Counted from the stretch's first letter, positions 1-8,189 are shown. The stretch: 38,601 bases of DNA from Clostridium thermobutyricum DSM 4928 (GCF_002050515.1 NZ_LTAY01000031.1:1-38601), one strand, 5' to 3'. Program-made: numbers and translations. Notes: generated from the letters alone by a model not told the origin.

Positions 1-127
1 AATAGTACAAGCCATAAATAATATTAAAGAAAGTAGTTTTTTAATGGGAAGAGTTAAAGACTTTGAGATTACATTTGATTGGTTCATAAGACCTAACAAT
101 TTTATAAAAGTTTTAGAAAATAACTAT
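1..127. repeat. Terminal direct repeat marking circular closure
   Basis: Bases 1-127 are identical to 38475-38601, and the replisome-organiser reading frame continues without a break across the join. This is the signature of a circular contig written with an overlap; 127 is a common assembler k-mer size, so the repeat is probably an assembly artefact and not a biological terminal redundancy. The true unit is 38,474 bp. Confidence 0.95.
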
Positions 128-247
128 AAAGATAAAGGAGATAAAAATGGATTTGACAACAGTAATTCAAGGATTGAAAGCAAAGAGTCAGAAATATCAG
201 GAACAACAGCTCCTGGATGGGAAGGAGTCGACTGGAGCAAATTTTAA
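2..247 (+). CDS. Phage replisome organiser, 3' part (gene continues from 37831)
   Basis: This is the C-terminal 81 codons of the gene that begins at 37831; the first 42 of them are duplicated at the window end by the circular overlap. Joined as 37831-38474 plus 1-247, the gene is 891 bp and encodes 296 residues. This part includes a motif reading FDWFIRPNNFIKVLENNY, typical of the C-terminal region of phage DnaD-like/replisome-organiser proteins thought to contact the loader or helicase. The last 101 bases overlap the start of the DnaC-like gene in another frame, indicating translational coupling. See the entry at 37831 for the N-terminal domain. Confidence 0.85.
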   Translation: MVQAINNIKESSFLMGRVKDFEITFDWFIRPNNFIKVLENNYKDKGDKNGFDNSNSRIESKESEISGTTAPGWEGVDWSKF

Positions 248-947
248 ATGCAACAAATGCAAAGATTTAGGATTTATAGAAGTTGGGATAAACACATATA
301 GAAAGTGCGAATGCAGATTAAGAGAAGAGCTATTACAGAGGTTTAAAAACGCTGGAGTAAATTTAGAAGAAATTAAGGACATAGAGGAATATGAAACTTA
401 CAATTCTTTATCAGGTAAAGGAAAATTAATAACTGAAAAATTTATAAATGAATATAAGGACATAAAGAAAGATAGAAAAAATGGCATAACATTTATGGGA
501 CAGGCTGGTTCAGGAAAAACTTTTTTAAGTTTATTTATAGCAAAAAAATTAATTGAAGAAGGTTTTAATGTTAGATATATGAGTTACCTAGAAGCAATCC
601 GAGAACTTAAATCTTTAACATTAAATAGAGATGAATATGAAAAAAAGTTTAATGAATATATTAATGCAGACGTATTAATAATAGATGATTTATTTAAAAA
701 TAAAATTTTAAATGGTCAATTAAAAAATGGATTAACTGAAGCAGATTTAAATCATATAATGCCTGTAATTAATCAAAGATATATAAATCATAAATCTATG
801 GTTATTTCTACTGAATGCAGGGCAAATCAGTTAATAGAACTAGATGGAGCTACAAACGGACGAATATTAGAAGCTAGTAAATATACAGTTACTTTTGATA
901 AAGGATGCAATTATAGATTAATAAATTTATTAGAAAGGGGGATATAA
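147..947 (+). CDS. DnaC/IstB-like helicase loader ATPase
   Basis: A 266-residue AAA+ ATPase. A Cys-x2-Cys (35, 38) and Cys-x-Cys (54, 56) cluster near the N-terminus looks like a zinc-binding module. Walker A is GQAGSGKT at 118-125 and Walker B is VLIIDD at 176-181. Family knowledge: such proteins load the replicative helicase on DNA opened by the initiator. The start at 147 follows AAGGAG with good spacing and lies inside the end of the replisome-organiser gene, which is the usual order in Gram-positive siphophages. It probably delivers the host helicase to the phage origin. The family is clear; the partner is inferred from gene order. Confidence 0.88.
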   Translation: MDLTTVIQGLKAKSQKYQEQQLLDGKESTGANFKCNKCKDLGFIEVGINTYRKCECRLREELLQRFKNAGVNLEEIKDIEEYETYNSLSGKGKLITEKFINEYKDIKKDRKNGITFMGQAGSGKTFLSLFIAKKLIEEGFNVRYMSYLEAIRELKSLTLNRDEYEKKFNEYINADVLIIDDLFKNKILNGQLKNGLTEADLNHIMPVINQRYINHKSMVISTECRANQLIELDGATNGRILEASKYTVTFDKGCNYRLINLLERGI

Positions 948-951
948 GAAA

Positions 952-1104
952 ATGAATTTATTAGATATTTATACGCCGAAGCAATTAGCATTAAAAACAA
1001 TGCAGGATATTTCTGAAAGAAGGAAAGTTAGGGAAAGAAATATAAACGATTACCATTATAAAGCTATGGAAAAATCAATATCAAGGAGAAGGAAGAAAAG
1101 CTAA
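952..1104 (+). CDS. Small basic protein of unknown function (50 aa)
   Basis: A 50-codon frame beginning MNLLDIYTPKQLA and ending in a strongly basic tail, SISRRRKKS. It starts four bases after the DnaC-like stop, behind GGGGG, and its TAA stop overlaps the ATG of the next gene (TAATG), which argues that it is a real translated member of the operon. Many phages have a short basic gene in this position, but I recognise no domain. Its basic charge would fit nucleic-acid or protein binding; this is inference only. Confidence 0.65.
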   Translation: MNLLDIYTPKQLALKTMQDISERRKVRERNINDYHYKAMEKSISRRRKKS

Positions 1105-3068
1105 TGAAAAATATAAAATTAAAATCTTTAGAACTTAAAAACTTCAAAGGAATAAAAGAGCTAGTAGTGCTTTTTGATAATAAAACAAATATTTTTGGCG
1201 ACAATGGAATAGGAAAGTCAACTGTAGAAGATAGTTTTATGTGGCTATTTTTTGATAAAGATTCAAATGATAGAAAGAACTTTGATATAAAGCCATTTGA
1301 TGAATTAGGTAATGTTATTCATGGGTTAGAAAGCGAAGTTACTGCGGTTATAGAAATTGATAAATTAGATATAAAACTAAGCAAAACATTTAAAGAAAAG
1401 TGGACCAAGAAACGTGGAGCAGCAGAAAAAGAATTTTCAGGACATGAAACTATATACTCAATAAATGATATTCCAGTTAGAAAAAAAGAATATGAAGAAA
1501 AAATAAAAGAAATATTAGAAGAAAAAATATTTAAATTAGTAACTAATCCTTTATACTTTGCAAGTCTTAACTGGAAAGAACAAAGAACAATTATACAAGC
1601 CATTACAGGACAGATTACAGATGAACAGGTAATAAACTATAACAATAAGTTAGAAGGGTTTAGAGGGGCTTATATGGATTCTGTAGATAATCATATGATT
1701 AGAACCAAAGCTACTATTAAAAAACTTAATGACCAATTAAAACAAATTCCTTACAGAATTGACGAATTAAATAATTCTATAGAAGAAATTAATGTTCAAG
1801 AATTAGAAAATGAACAAGGAAATGTTCAAAAACAAATTAATGAACTAGATTCTATGTTAGAAGATAATTCAAAAGGTAATGAAATCCTATTAAATCATAA
1901 GCAGCATTTATTTGAACTTAAAGAGGAATATCAAGAGAAGTTTAATCATGCAAAGCTTTTATTAAATAAGCCTTTAGAAAAGTTAAATAAAGAATTATTT
2001 GATAAAAGATATGAACTACAAAATAAAGCTTATGAAGTAAAAGAAATAGAAAAAAATATATCAACTAATGAAAATAAAATTAGAAATCTAGTTGAAGTTG
2101 AAAAAAAGAATACATCAAATTTAGAAGGATTAAGGATAAAATTTGAAAATGTAAAATCAGAAGAATTTAAACTTGATGAAAACTCAACTATCTGTCCTAC
2201 TTGTGGAAAAGAATTAGATAATGCAGCAGAAATAATTGAAGAATTAAAAAATAAATTCAATAAAAATAAAGCTGATAAATTAAAAGAAATTAATAAGATT
2301 GGTAAATCTATTAAAACTGAAAATGCAGAAAATGAAAGTAAAATAGGAGAAATTAAAGCAGAACTTTTTGATTTAGAAAAATTAAAAGAAGAAAAAGAAG
2401 TTCAAAAATTAGAGATTGAAAACAATATAAATGAGCTTGAAGAAAAAATAAAGAATTTTGATCCAGGAGAAATTGAATTCGAGGGAAAAGTTCAATTAGA
2501 AAATGAAATTGAAATGACTAAGAAAGATATTTCAAGTTTTAAAGTTGATGATAATTTTGAAATTAAAGAGAAAAAGAAAGAGCTATTAATGCAGCTAGAA
2601 AAAATAAATAAAAGACTAGCAACAGTTGATAATAATAAAAAAATCAAAAAAAGAATTGAAGAACTTTCAGAAGAAGAAAGACACTTAGCTAATGAAATTG
2701 CAAAACATGAAGGCAGTTTATATCTTTGTGAGGAATTTATTAGAACTAAAGTTGAGTTATCAGAAAGCTTAATAAATAAAAAGTTTAAAAATATTAAGTT
2801 TAAGTTATTCAATGAACTTATTAATGGTGGATTAGAAGAAACTTGCGAAATTCTTATAAATGGAGTTCCATATTCAAATGCAAATTCAACAGGCAAGATT
2901 AATGCAGGAATAGAGGTTATTAATACATTAAGTGAGTTTTACAATGTACAAGCTCCAATATGGGTTGATAATGCAGAAAGTTTTAATAAACTAGCAGATA
3001 CTAAAAGCCAACTTATTAGATTAATAGTTTCTAAAGATAAAAAATTAAAAGTGGAGTGTGAAGAATAG
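1104..3068 (+). CDS. SbcC/Rad50-like coiled-coil ATPase
   Basis: A 654-residue SMC/SbcC-type protein. The N-terminal ABC half has Walker A as GDNGIGKST near residue 32. A long Glu/Lys-rich coiled coil (about 220-560) is interrupted by a CPTC zinc-hook motif (Cys364, Cys367). The C-terminal half has a Walker B-like stretch, IWVDNAESF, with Asn directly after the Asp where canonical SbcC has Glu; a Glu follows two residues later. It directly precedes recT with a one-base overlap. Known parallel: phage recombination operons often pair a single-strand annealing protein with an ATPase or exonuclease. No SbcD-like nuclease is adjacent, so the nuclease partner, if any, may be the metallo-beta-lactamase or ERCC4 protein downstream, or the host's. 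Confidence 0.82.
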   Translation: MKNIKLKSLELKNFKGIKELVVLFDNKTNIFGDNGIGKSTVEDSFMWLFFDKDSNDRKNFDIKPFDELGNVIHGLESEVTAVIEIDKLDIKLSKTFKEKWTKKRGAAEKEFSGHETIYSINDIPVRKKEYEEKIKEILEEKIFKLVTNPLYFASLNWKEQRTIIQAITGQITDEQVINYNNKLEGFRGAYMDSVDNHMIRTKATIKKLNDQLKQIPYRIDELNNSIEEINVQELENEQGNVQKQINELDSMLEDNSKGNEILLNHKQHLFELKEEYQEKFNHAKLLLNKPLEKLNKELFDKRYELQNKAYEVKEIEKNISTNENKIRNLVEVEKKNTSNLEGLRIKFENVKSEEFKLDENSTICPTCGKELDNAAEIIEELKNKFNKNKADKLKEINKIGKSIKTENAENESKIGEIKAELFDLEKLKEEKEVQKLEIENNINELEEKIKNFDPGEIEFEGKVQLENEIEMTKKDISSFKVDDNFEIKEKKKELLMQLEKINKRLATVDNNKKIKKRIEELSEEERHLANEIAKHEGSLYLCEEFIRTKVELSESLINKKFKNIKFKLFNELINGGLEETCEILINGVPYSNANSTGKINAGIEVINTLSEFYNVQAPIWVDNAESFNKLADTKSQLIRLIVSKDKKLKVECEE

Positions 3069-3928
3069 TGAGTGAACAAAAGCAAATTACTAAACAAGAA
3101 AGAAATATAAGTGATGTAGTTCTAACAAGGGTTAAAGAAATGCAAAGCACAGGAGATATAGTATTTCCACAAAACTATAATTACAGTAATGCTCTTAAAT
3201 CAGCACAACTTATATTAGCTGAAACAGTTGATAGAAATAAAGTTCCAGTATTACAAAGTTGTTCTAAGCCTAGTATTTGTAATGCTTTATTAGACATGGT
3301 TATTCAAGGATTAAGTCCAGCTAAAAAACAATGCTATTTTGTTCCTTATGGTGGAAAACTTCAATTAATGAAAAGTTATTTAGGAAATATTGCAGCAACA
3401 AAAAGGCTTAAAGGTGTTAAAGATGTATTCGCAAATGTAATTTATGAAGGTGATGTATTTGAATATAAATTAAATTTAAATACTGGACTTATAGAAATAG
3501 AAAAACATGAACAAAAATTTGAAAACATAAGTAAGAAAATTCTAGGAGCTTATGCAGTAGTAGTTAGAGAAAATCAAAATAATTATGTTGAAGTAATGAA
3601 CATAGAACAAATAAAAAATGCTTGGAATCAAGGAGCAGCAAAAGGAAATAGTCAGGCACATAAAAATTTTGCAGAAGAAATGGCAAAGAAAACTGTAATT
3701 AATAGAGCCTGTAAGAGATTTGTTAATACTTCAGATGATTCAGATACATTAATAGAAAGTATTAATAGAACTAATGAATACAAAGAAGAAGATATAATTG
3801 AAACTACTAAAAGTGAAGTTGGAGAAGAAATAAAAGAAAATGCAAATACTGAAAATTTAGGTTTAGAAGATACGGAAGTTGTAGAAGCAGAAGTTATAGA
3901 AAATATTGAGTTTGAAGGAGATAAATAA
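3068..3928 (+). CDS. recT: RecT-family single-strand DNA annealing protein
   Basis: 286 residues. The core (about 20-220) has RecT hallmarks: a Gln/Lys-rich start, the segment LLDMVIQGLSPAKKQCYFVPYG, a YLG turn, and the closing run EEMAKKTVINRACKRF. The tail from about 225 is highly acidic and probably disordered. It starts with GTG at 3068, overlapping the previous stop by one base, so it is translationally coupled to the SbcC-like gene. RecT proteins anneal complementary single strands during phage recombination and recombination-dependent replication. ssb and nuclease genes downstream support a complete recombination module. Confidence 0.92.
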   Translation: MSEQKQITKQERNISDVVLTRVKEMQSTGDIVFPQNYNYSNALKSAQLILAETVDRNKVPVLQSCSKPSICNALLDMVIQGLSPAKKQCYFVPYGGKLQLMKSYLGNIAATKRLKGVKDVFANVIYEGDVFEYKLNLNTGLIEIEKHEQKFENISKKILGAYAVVVRENQNNYVEVMNIEQIKNAWNQGAAKGNSQAHKNFAEEMAKKTVINRACKRFVNTSDDSDTLIESINRTNEYKEEDIIETTKSEVGEEIKENANTENLGLEDTEVVEAEVIENIEFEGDK

Positions 3929-3930
3929 TT

Positions 3931-4167
3931 ATGAAAAGTACAGGAATTGTAAGAAAAGTAGATGAGTTAGGAAGATTATGTATACCAGCAGAACTTAGAA
4001 GAACTTTAAATATTGAAGAAGGAGATACATTAGAGATTTTTGTTGAAGGTGAAGAAATGGTTTTAAGGAAATATCAAGCAGGGTGTATTTTCTGTGGTGA
4101 GTTTAAAGATATTACTAGCTTTAAAAATAAAATTGTGTGTAAGAAATGTATTAAAGAATTAAAATAA
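3931..4167 (+). CDS. AbrB-like DNA-binding protein with C-terminal CxxC pairs
   Basis: 78 residues. The N-terminal half, KSTGIVRKVDELGRLCIPAELR, is a classic AbrB/SpoVT swapped-hairpin domain, followed by LNIEEGDTLEIFVEGEEMVLRKY. The C-terminal half has two Cys pairs (CIFC and CKKC) that could bind zinc, as in some clostridial AbrB paralogues. It starts two bases after the recT stop. AbrB proteins bind AT-rich bent DNA as transition-state regulators; here it could tune early phage transcription or host sporulation genes. The domain is clear, the target unknown. Confidence 0.87.
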   Translation: MKSTGIVRKVDELGRLCIPAELRRTLNIEEGDTLEIFVEGEEMVLRKYQAGCIFCGEFKDITSFKNKIVCKKCIKELK

Positions 4168-4195
4168 ACCATTTTGGTGATGTCAACAAAATGGT
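4168..4195 (+). promoter_or_regulatory. Hairpin between the AbrB-like gene and the next ribosome site
   Basis: ACCATTTTG (4168-4176) and CAAAATGGT (4187-4195) form a perfect 9-bp stem with a 10-base loop. It begins just after the TAA stop and ends one base before the AGGAGG of the next gene. There is no T-run, so it is not a standard terminator. It could be an RNA-processing or stability element, or an AbrB-type operator. Confidence 0.55.
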
Positions 4196-4208
4196 AGGAG
4201 GTATAAAT

Positions 4209-4628
4209 ATGAGAGCTACAATAGGGAAGTTTATTATAGAATCAGATAGTAGACAGTATGTTGTTTATGAAAGGTGTATTGTGAACGTAGGAACGGCTAC
4301 TAAAGAAGAAAATATCGGTAAGGAATACAATAAGCCTATTGGCTATTTTAATACTTTAAAAAGTGCTTATAAATTCATAGGTGAAAGAACAGTTAAAACT
4401 AATGATGATGTAGAAACTATTCTAAATAAATTACAAGAAATAATTGATAAGAACAATATAAATTTAAATATATATGTAGCTTCAGTAGATGTTTTGGTTT
4501 CACATTTAAATGATGCTATAGATAAATTAGAAAATAAAGAATATGAGGATCAAAGCTTAAATGATTATATAAAAATTTTGAGAAAAGAAATGAAAATCAT
4601 AAGAAGGAATAGGGGTAATATAATTTAA
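4209..4628 (+). CDS. Phage protein of unknown function (139 aa)
   Basis: I place the start at ATG 4209, seven bases after AGGAGG (4196-4201); an upstream in-frame ATG at 4191 lies inside the hairpin and before the ribosome site. The N-terminal part, ATIGKFIIESDSRQYVVYER with a later YNKPIGYFNTLKSA, resembles a small phage domain family seen in early regions (possibly DUF5405-like, not certain). The C-terminal half is helical, with KLENKEYEDQSLNDYIKILRKEMK. No catalytic motif is visible. Confidence 0.72.
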   Translation: MRATIGKFIIESDSRQYVVYERCIVNVGTATKEENIGKEYNKPIGYFNTLKSAYKFIGERTVKTNDDVETILNKLQEIIDKNNINLNIYVASVDVLVSHLNDAIDKLENKEYEDQSLNDYIKILRKEMKIIRRNRGNII

Positions 4629-4646
4629 TGTTATAAATAAAACTTA

Positions 4647-4681
4647 ATATGAGGGTACTTTATATTCAAGTATTCTCATAT
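4647..4681 (+). promoter_or_regulatory. Intergenic RNA hairpin
   Basis: TATGAGGGTACT (4648-4659) pairs with AGTATTCTCATA (4669-4680) through 12 pairs, two of them G-U, with a 9-base loop; an outer A-T pair extends it. It sits in a 110-bp gap with no other content and has no T-run. The G-U pairs suggest it works as RNA, perhaps as an mRNA end or a processing site. Confidence 0.5.
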
Positions 4682-4738
4682 GATATTCAAATGATAAGGA
4701 GAAATAAGTTTGAAAATGCGTAATAAATAGGAGGAAAA

Positions 4739-4942
4739 ATGTACTATAGAGCAGATGTATATATAAATTCAGTAGTCAGACATAGTTTCATTGCTGGAAG
4801 TTTAAAGGTCTTAAAAGATAAGGCAGAGCCTTATATAAAAGATGAAAAGATTACTCAAATAGTGGTATCAGAAGTTAATGAAATAGGTCTTTTTAAAATA
4901 CCAAAGGGATTGGAAGAGTATTTAGAGGACAAACTTATATAA
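4739..4942 (+). CDS. Small phage protein of unknown function (67 aa)
   Basis: 67 residues starting at ATG 4739 after AGGAGG with 5-base spacing. The sequence, MYYRADVYINSVVRHSF followed by a helix and then ITQIVVSEVNEIGLFKI, suggests a compact alpha/beta fold. There are no Cys residues or obvious catalytic motifs. It sits in a run of three small early genes between the recombination genes and the metallo-hydrolase. Function unknown. Confidence 0.68.
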   Translation: MYYRADVYINSVVRHSFIAGSLKVLKDKAEPYIKDEKITQIVVSEVNEIGLFKIPKGLEEYLEDKLI

Positions 4943-4978
4943 TTCGTAATCCAAATAAAAAGCGAAGGAGCAATATAG

Positions 4979-5191
4979 ATGAAACTATATGAATACATGA
5001 TTATTTATGTTTTTGATAGTGGGCTAGGAAGAATACAATTTACAAGAAGTGAGCCTATTAGAAGTTATGATGATGTTGTAAAGGTAGAGAAAGTTATAAA
5101 TGATGAGAAAAAACTTGATAATTTGTTTGTAATTGATTTTAAGTTATTAAGAGTTTATGAGGTAAAAGAAAATGAAAGAGATAGTAAATAA
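4979..5191 (+). CDS. Small phage protein of unknown function (70 aa)
   Basis: 70 residues from ATG 4979, preceded by GAAGGAG. The pattern MKLYEYMIIYVFDSGLGRIQ, a helical SYDDVVKVEKVINDE, then FVIDFKLLRVYEV resembles small beta-alpha-beta proteins common in Gram-positive phage early regions. The 3' end overlaps the next small gene by 20 bases, a sign of operon packing. Function unknown. Confidence 0.68.
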   Translation: MKLYEYMIIYVFDSGLGRIQFTRSEPIRSYDDVVKVEKVINDEKKLDNLFVIDFKLLRVYEVKENERDSK

Positions 5192-5324
5192 AACTGATAA
5201 ATTTATAGTTTGTAAATATGGGAATGTATATAGAGTACATTTTTATGATGATAAAAGAAAAAAGGTTGACGAAATGAAGAGCTTTATAACCAAAAGCTTT
5301 GATAAGGTTAAAAAATTTTTATAA
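5172..5324 (+). CDS. Small basic protein of unknown function (50 aa)
   Basis: A 50-codon frame, MKEIVNKTDKFIVCKYGNVY, with a Lys-rich end (SFITKSFDKVKKFL). The ATG at 5172 lies within the end of the preceding gene and has GAGG about 10 bases upstream; it ends 20 bases before the next start. Its fit between two genes in the third frame supports it. It resembles the short beta-strand proteins nearby; no function assigned. Confidence 0.6.
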   Translation: MKEIVNKTDKFIVCKYGNVYRVHFYDDKRKKVDEMKSFITKSFDKVKKFL

Positions 5325-5344
5325 AAGTTAAGGGGGAAATTAAC

Positions 5345-6064
5345 TTGATTAAAGTTCTAGCAAGTGGGAGCAAAGGGAATTGTTATTTAGTACAAGCTAA
5401 TGAAAATGAAAAATTATTAATTGAATGTGGAATAGCTTGGAGAGATATAGTTTGTAATCTTAATTTTAATTTAGAAGGTATTCAAGGTTGCTTAATATCT
5501 CATGCTCATTCTGACCATTGTAAAGATATAAAACACCTACTTAATAATGGAATTAATGTATACACAAATAAAAGCGTTATAGAAAAAAATAAAATTACAG
5601 ATTTAAGAAGAGTTCACATAATAGGAGCTTTAGAAAACTTAAAAATAGGAAATTTTAAAATTAAGACTTTTGATTGTAAACATTCTAATAATGATGGTTC
5701 AGAATGTGAAAATTTAGGATTTATTATAAAGCATGAAGAGTTAGGAACTATAGCATTTGCTACAGATACTTATTATTTAAAATACAAATTAGATAATATA
5801 AATCATTTACTTATTGAATGTAATTATTGTGAGAAGGATATACAAGATTTAGAAAGCTATAGAGCTAGAATATTTAAAAGTCATATGAGCTTAGAAACAT
5901 TAAAAGAAGCTTTAAAAACTTGGAATTTAAGCACTATTGAAGATATAACATTAATTCATTTAAGCGAAAGTAATGCAGATGAAAATTATATGAAAGAAGA
6001 AATTGAAAAGCTAACAGGAATACCAGTTTATATAGCAAAGAAAGGTTTGATATTAGATGTCTAA
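5345..6064 (+). CDS. Metallo-beta-lactamase-fold hydrolase (YycJ/WalJ-like)
   Basis: 239 residues. The opening IKVLASGSKGNCYLVQ and the metal motif SHAHSDH (His53, His55, Asp57, His58) place it in the metallo-beta-lactamase superfamily near YycJ/WalJ; a later FATDT carries the expected bridging Asp, and a downstream SHMSLETL the later His. YycJ-like proteins are reported to be 5'-3' exonucleases acting in mismatch repair. In an operon with RecT, SSB and an SbcC-like ATPase, a role as the recombination exonuclease is reasonable but inferred. TTG start at 5345 follows AGGGGGA. Confidence 0.85.
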   Translation: MIKVLASGSKGNCYLVQANENEKLLIECGIAWRDIVCNLNFNLEGIQGCLISHAHSDHCKDIKHLLNNGINVYTNKSVIEKNKITDLRRVHIIGALENLKIGNFKIKTFDCKHSNNDGSECENLGFIIKHEELGTIAFATDTYYLKYKLDNINHLLIECNYCEKDIQDLESYRARIFKSHMSLETLKEALKTWNLSTIEDITLIHLSESNADENYMKEEIEKLTGIPVYIAKKGLILDV

Positions 6065-6854
6065 TGTTTTAGAAAAAACAACAATGTCAAGACAGCAAAG
6101 AAGGCAGCAAGAAAGATTAGTTAAATGGGTTAATACTTTATCTAAAGATAAACAAGCTATTATTAATAGAGTTGTTGAAGAAAGAGCAAAACAAAGATTT
6201 GATAATAATTTTGGAAATTACATAGTTTCAGTTATGGCAGCATTAGAAATAAAATTCGGCGACAGTATTAATATGAATGATATTCAAGAAGTTGTAGTAA
6301 TGGCAAATATTTTAGATAAAGACAAATTCTATATGAAGTATGAAGGTGATGACTGGATGAAAAAATTAGATATAGACACAGAGCTGTTGAGAAAGGAAAT
6401 GGAGAAAAAATTTAAAAATAGCATAATAAGTCAAAATTCTATAGTTAAAGAAATTCGTAAAGATGAAAGATTTAAAAATATTGCTATAAAAGATATAGTA
6501 ATTATTTTTAAAGAAATTAAGGATAAAGCAAAAGGAATTAAATTAAAAGAAATGAAAGAAACAGAAAAAGAAATTAATGAAAAAGTAGCTTATATATTGA
6601 GCGATGAAAAACCAAGAGGAAAAAAGAAAGTAGTAAAACTTGAAACAAAAGAAAAGGAGATAATAAAAATGAAAAATAGTGAAAGTTTAAAAAATAAATT
6701 TGTGGAGTTTGCAGAAGAAAAAGAAAGAATAGAGAAAAGAAAAAAAGAGATTGAAGAAGAAAAGAAAAAATTAGAGCAAGAATCAATAAATCTAAATGTT
6801 AAATCTGATAAGCTTGGACAAGCTATTGAATTATTAGAAAGTATAGGAATGTAG
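6057..6854 (+). CDS. Phage protein with C-terminal coiled coil (265 aa)
   Basis: 265 residues overlapping the hydrolase gene by 8 bases. Residues about 10-110 are helical (MSRQQRRQQERLVKWVNTL) and include an ILDKDKFYMKYEGDDWM patch; residues about 175-255 form a highly charged Glu/Lys coiled coil. No enzymatic motif is seen. An internal in-frame ATG at 6669 (codon 205) is preceded by AAGGAG with 9-base spacing, so a separate 61-residue C-terminal product may also be made. Function unknown. Confidence 0.75.
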   Translation: MSNVLEKTTMSRQQRRQQERLVKWVNTLSKDKQAIINRVVEERAKQRFDNNFGNYIVSVMAALEIKFGDSINMNDIQEVVVMANILDKDKFYMKYEGDDWMKKLDIDTELLRKEMEKKFKNSIISQNSIVKEIRKDERFKNIAIKDIVIIFKEIKDKAKGIKLKEMKETEKEINEKVAYILSDEKPRGKKKVVKLETKEKEIIKMKNSESLKNKFVEFAEEKERIEKRKKEIEEEKKKLEQESINLNVKSDKLGQAIELLESIGM

Positions 6855-6865
6855 GAGGCTAGAAA

Positions 6866-7267
6866 ATGAATAAAGTATGTCTTTCAGGAAGATTAACAAA
6901 AGATGCAGAATTAAGATTTGCAGCAGGAAGTGGAACAGCAGTTACAAGATTTAGTTTAGCAGTTAGAAGAAATATAAAAGATAAGAATACAGGTAAATAT
7001 GAATCAGATTTTATTAATTGTATTTCTTTTGGAAAACAAGCTGAAACTATAGCACAATATTTTCAAAAAGGTAGTCAAATTGCTATTGTGGGACATATTC
7101 AAACTGGAAGTTATAACGCACAAGATGGTTCAAAAAGATATACAACAGATGTATTAATAGAAAGTTTTGAGTTTGTTGGAAATAACAATAATCAGAATAA
7201 TAATAACTTTAATAATAATTTTGGTGATGATTTAACACCAGTTGCGGATGATGATATGCCATTTTAA
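6866..7267 (+). CDS. ssb: Single-stranded DNA-binding protein
   Basis: 133 residues. The OB fold occupies about 1-105, with typical segments MNKVCLSGRLTKDAELRF, FINCISFGKQAETIAQYF and GSQIAIVGHIQTGSY. A short Asn-rich linker (NNNNQNNNNF) leads to the acidic tip DDDMPF that recruits partner enzymes. Start at ATG 6866 after TAGGAGG. It protects single-stranded DNA during phage replication and RecT-driven recombination; the intact tip implies it can still bind host SSB partners. Confidence 0.95.
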   Translation: MNKVCLSGRLTKDAELRFAAGSGTAVTRFSLAVRRNIKDKNTGKYESDFINCISFGKQAETIAQYFQKGSQIAIVGHIQTGSYNAQDGSKRYTTDVLIESFEFVGNNNNQNNNNFNNNFGDDLTPVADDDMPF

Positions 7268-7291
7268 AAAATAGAAAGGAAATAATTTATT

Positions 7292-7624
7292 ATGGAAAAA
7301 TGGACTGAAGAAGAATTAGAGGAATTAACAAGATATTATTATAAAGGGTATGATGATAAAAAAATAGCTGAATTACTTAAAAGAAGTGAATTCGCTGTAA
7401 AGAATAAAAGATATTTTTTAGATTTATATGATTCTTATAATTTTGAATGGGATTTAAGAACATACAATTATTTAATTTATCAATTAAGAAAAATGAAAAA
7501 TTTAAAATCAGCTCCATCAATTTTAAAATTATCTAAAGGAACAATAAAAAACAAAATTATTGATTGTGTTAAATTGGGATATTTAAATAAATGTGAGGCA
7601 AGGAGTTTTTTAAATGCAATATAA
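7292..7624 (+). CDS. Putative HTH DNA-binding protein (110 aa)
   Basis: 110 residues. The N-terminus, WTEEELEELTRYYYKGYDDKKIAELLKRS, reads like a SANT/Myb-like or sigma-type helix-turn-helix; a second part, SAPSILKLSKGTIKNKIIDCV, could be another recognition helix. It overlaps the ERCC4 nuclease gene by 11 bases. Similar small HTH proteins lie beside phage nucleases and resolvases. The DNA-binding inference is moderate; the target is unknown. Confidence 0.68.
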   Translation: MEKWTEEELEELTRYYYKGYDDKKIAELLKRSEFAVKNKRYFLDLYDSYNFEWDLRTYNYLIYQLRKMKNLKSAPSILKLSKGTIKNKIIDCVKLGYLNKCEARSFLNAI

Positions 7625-8189
7625 ATTTTCAGATAAGGAGCTTAAAGAAATACTTAAAAATATAGTTATAATTGTTGATACTAGAGAACAAGTAAATAAA
7701 CATATTTTAGATTATTTTGATAAAAAGAAAAAGAAGTATAGAATTGAAAAATTAGACCAAGGCGACTATTCGGCTTGTATAGAAAGTAATGAAATCACTA
7801 AAAAACTAGGAATAAATAGGGATTGGTATTTTAGTAATGATATTGCAATAGAAAGAAAAAATAGTGTTGATGAATTAGTCCAAAGTGTTAAAGATAGAGA
7901 TAGATTTGAAAATGAATTTGCAAGATTAAATATGTATAATACTAAAACTATTGTTTTAGTTGAAGACCCTAAAGGATATGAAAATGTACTTAAAGGAAAT
8001 TATAGGAGTGAATATAAAGCAAATTCTTTTGATGCAACTTTAGAAACTTTTATAGCTAGATATAACTTAAATATACAGTATTTAGATAAGCAGTTAACAG
8101 GATATAAAATATATAAGACTATGTATTATCACATTAGAGAGATTCTTAAAAATAAAGGATATATAGAAGAAAATGAGGTGATAAATTGA
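7614..8189 (+). CDS. ERCC4-domain nuclease
   Basis: 191 residues with the ERCC4/XPF nuclease pattern: VDTREQ (21-26, metal-binding Asp22), GDY (50-52), the catalytic ERK (80-82) followed by SVDELVQSVKDRDRFENEF. The fold is complete but there is no helicase or tandem HhH domain, as in other stand-alone phage members. Such proteins cut branched DNA and may resolve recombination or replication intermediates before packaging. ATG 7614 follows AAGGAG; the 3' end overlaps the MazG-like gene by 4 bases. Confidence 0.88.
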   Translation: MQYKFSDKELKEILKNIVIIVDTREQVNKHILDYFDKKKKKYRIEKLDQGDYSACIESNEITKKLGINRDWYFSNDIAIERKNSVDELVQSVKDRDRFENEFARLNMYNTKTIVLVEDPKGYENVLKGNYRSEYKANSFDATLETFIARYNLNIQYLDKQLTGYKIYKTMYYHIREILKNKGYIEENEVIN

